Source: Desulfobacterales bacterium
GTDB taxonomy: Bacteria; Desulfobacterota; Desulfobacteria; Desulfobacterales; JAHIVH01
Length of the DNA stretch: 6,580 bases
Reading direction: 5' to 3'
Assembly (NCBI GenBank): GCA_020056645.1
Contig: JAGVHJ010000117.1
Coordinates: 1-6,580, forward strand
In this document: positions 6,156-6,580 of the stretch, one piece after another
Numbering within the stretch: the first letter of the stretch is position 1
Layout: each line of letters begins with the position of its first letter
Position numbers and translations under genes: made by a program
The notes under the pieces: model-generated
What the model saw: only the letters and a program-made list of their open reading frames with translations
Database searches by the model: none
Told to the model about the DNA's origin: nothing

Positions 6156-6198
6156 GGGGCAAGAAGCGGACAAGGGACCCGCCTCGCCCCATTTTTTT
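6156..6198 (+). terminator. Possible second terminator
   Basis: GGGGC (6156-6160) pairs with GCCCC (6186-6190). An inner GCGG/CCGC stem is possible, and ATTTTTTT follows. The internal loop is large and asymmetric, so this is weaker than the hairpin before it. It may act as a backup, giving a tandem pair. Confidence 0.45.
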
Positions 6199-6302
6199 GC
6201 TTCACAATATCGAATATACTCTTGCAATTAACAAACAGATTAGGTAAACAACACATCAAAATGGCTAATCAGTGATCATGGTTTTGCATCGTATTCGCTT
6301 AC
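6199..6302. other. AT-rich spacer with no supported feature
   Basis: I see no gene here. A TATACT hexamer (6215-6220) and a TTGCAA (6222-6227) resemble promoter elements, but neither has a well-spaced partner. Small palindromic bits such as ATCAGTGAT and TGATCA occur near 6264-6275. A promoter for the gene starting at 6451 probably lies here or in the GC-richer block that follows. Confidence 0.4.
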
Positions 6303-6413
6303 GCCCATGCCGGGCCAACACGAGCGAATCGAGCGGCCTCCAACTCCGGCTATCAAGCTTGAGCGCCTTCTTACCCGGACATCTACCGGGCGTTGTTCCT
6401 TACCTGTGAGGAA
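6303..6413 (+). other. GC-rich block with successive short hairpins (possible structured leader or repeat)
   Basis: Between AT-rich flanks this block holds four short inverted repeats. They are GCCC/GGGC (6303-6306 and 6312-6315), an imperfect 20-bp palindrome centred on TCAAGCTTGA (6348-6367), CCCGG/CCGGG with a 7-nt loop (6374-6390), and TTCCT/AGGAA with an 8-nt loop (6396-6413). It ends immediately before an AGGAGG. I do not recognise a riboswitch class or an integron attC site. It could be a structured 5' leader of the gene at 6451, a dispersed repeat, or a remnant of an older gene. Hairpins of this length also arise by chance. Confidence 0.3.
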
Positions 6414-6435
6414 AGAGGAGGCATGTTTTTTTATG

Positions 6436-6441
6436 AAAGGA
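6436..6441 (+). promoter_or_regulatory. Ribosome binding site deciding the TTG start at 6451
   Basis: AAAGGA lies 9 nt before the TTG. A stronger AGGAGG at 6416-6421 is too far away for that start. It sits 1 nt before an ATG (6423, an eight-codon frame) and 11 nt before another ATG (6433, a three-codon frame). Neither frame continues into the downstream protein. Confidence 0.5.
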
Positions 6442-6450
6442 TAAAATAAC

Positions 6451-6580
6451 TTGAATTTAAAAACTAATATTTTTATTTTTAGAGAAATTCTTGATAAGCA
6501 AAACCTTTACCGATATTTCCGGCTGCGGTATCAGGTATATTCCCACATGAAATTCATCCAAGACAATGAAGACCAAATAG
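6451..6580 (+). CDS. GNAT / autoinducer-synthase-like acyltransferase, N-terminal fragment (runs off right edge)
   Basis: Forty-three codons are visible and the reading frame is open to the edge. The peptide includes NIFIFREILDKQNLYRYF followed by RLRYQVYSHMKFIQDNEDQ. The arrangement of an aromatic residue followed by RLRYQVY is typical of the N-terminus of LuxI-like, FeeM-like N-acyl amino acid synthases and PEP-CTERM/exosortase-associated acyltransferases. These proteins transfer acyl chains from acyl-ACP or acyl-CoA. The catalytic region lies beyond the window. The TTG start follows from a stop codon in the same frame at 6442-6444, with AAAGGA 9 nt upstream. The next in-frame ATG, in SHM, falls after the conserved motif and is unlikely. 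The gene is much richer in A and T than the genes to its left, which may reflect transfer. The family call rests on one short motif. Confidence 0.5.
   Translation, partial: MNLKTNIFIFREILDKQNLYRYFRLRYQVYSHMKFIQDNEDQI

Noticed and set aside
6303..6400. Integron attC site or CRISPR repeat
   Set aside because: No RYYYAAC/GTTRRRY core pairs with correct spacing, no integrase, and no regularly repeated unit. Only unrelated short hairpins are present.

Overview
The window looks like chromosomal DNA of a Gram-negative, probably anaerobic proteobacterium. An outer-membrane TolC-type protein and a lipoprotein-type periplasmic adaptor require a double membrane. A CoA-disulfide/persulfide reductase fused to a rhodanese is common in sulfur-metabolising and anaerobic lineages, and the sequence style suggests Desulfobacterota. 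That placement is inference, since no rRNA or other phylogenetic marker is present.

Positions 1-4011, minus strand: a tightly packed operon read right to left. It encodes a TetR-family regulator, a TolC-like outer-membrane factor, an HlyD/YbhG-like adaptor lipoprotein, a first ABC ATPase and the beginning of a second ABC ATPase that runs off the left edge. Gene junctions are 4-5 nt gaps or 8-23 nt overlaps. The set matches the YbhG-YbhF-YbhS-YbhR type of ABC-2 tripartite exporter. The two ATPases are separate genes instead of one fused YbhF, and a dedicated outer-membrane channel gene is included. The permease genes would be expected beyond the left edge. Together the products should form an envelope-spanning drug/lipophile efflux pump controlled by its own TetR repressor.

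Positions 4012-4389: a divergent intergenic region. A near-perfect 24-bp palindrome (4048-4071) lies just downstream of a consensus-like minus-strand promoter (TTGACA, 17 bp, TACTAT), a textbook layout for TetR autorepression. The rightward half carries a TATAAT hexamer, a perfect 10-bp palindrome (4126-4135) and two identical palindromic AT-rich 13-mers (4231-4243, 4355-4367).

Positions 4390-6084, plus strand: a 564-residue FAD/NAD(P)H CoA-disulfide (persulfide) reductase with a C-terminal rhodanese domain. Both active-site cysteines are present. The gene is followed by a strong intrinsic terminator and possibly a second one.

Positions 6153-6580: an AT-rich stretch interrupted by a GC-richer block with several short hairpins (6303-6413). 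Then comes the 5' end of an AT-rich gene starting with TTG at 6451. Its first 43 residues resemble the N-terminus of GNAT/autoinducer-synthase-like acyltransferases (FeeM or PEP-CTERM-associated type). No clearly new system is visible. The points most worth checking are the TetR operator, the altered H-loop of the first ATPase, and the structured leader before the truncated acyltransferase gene.
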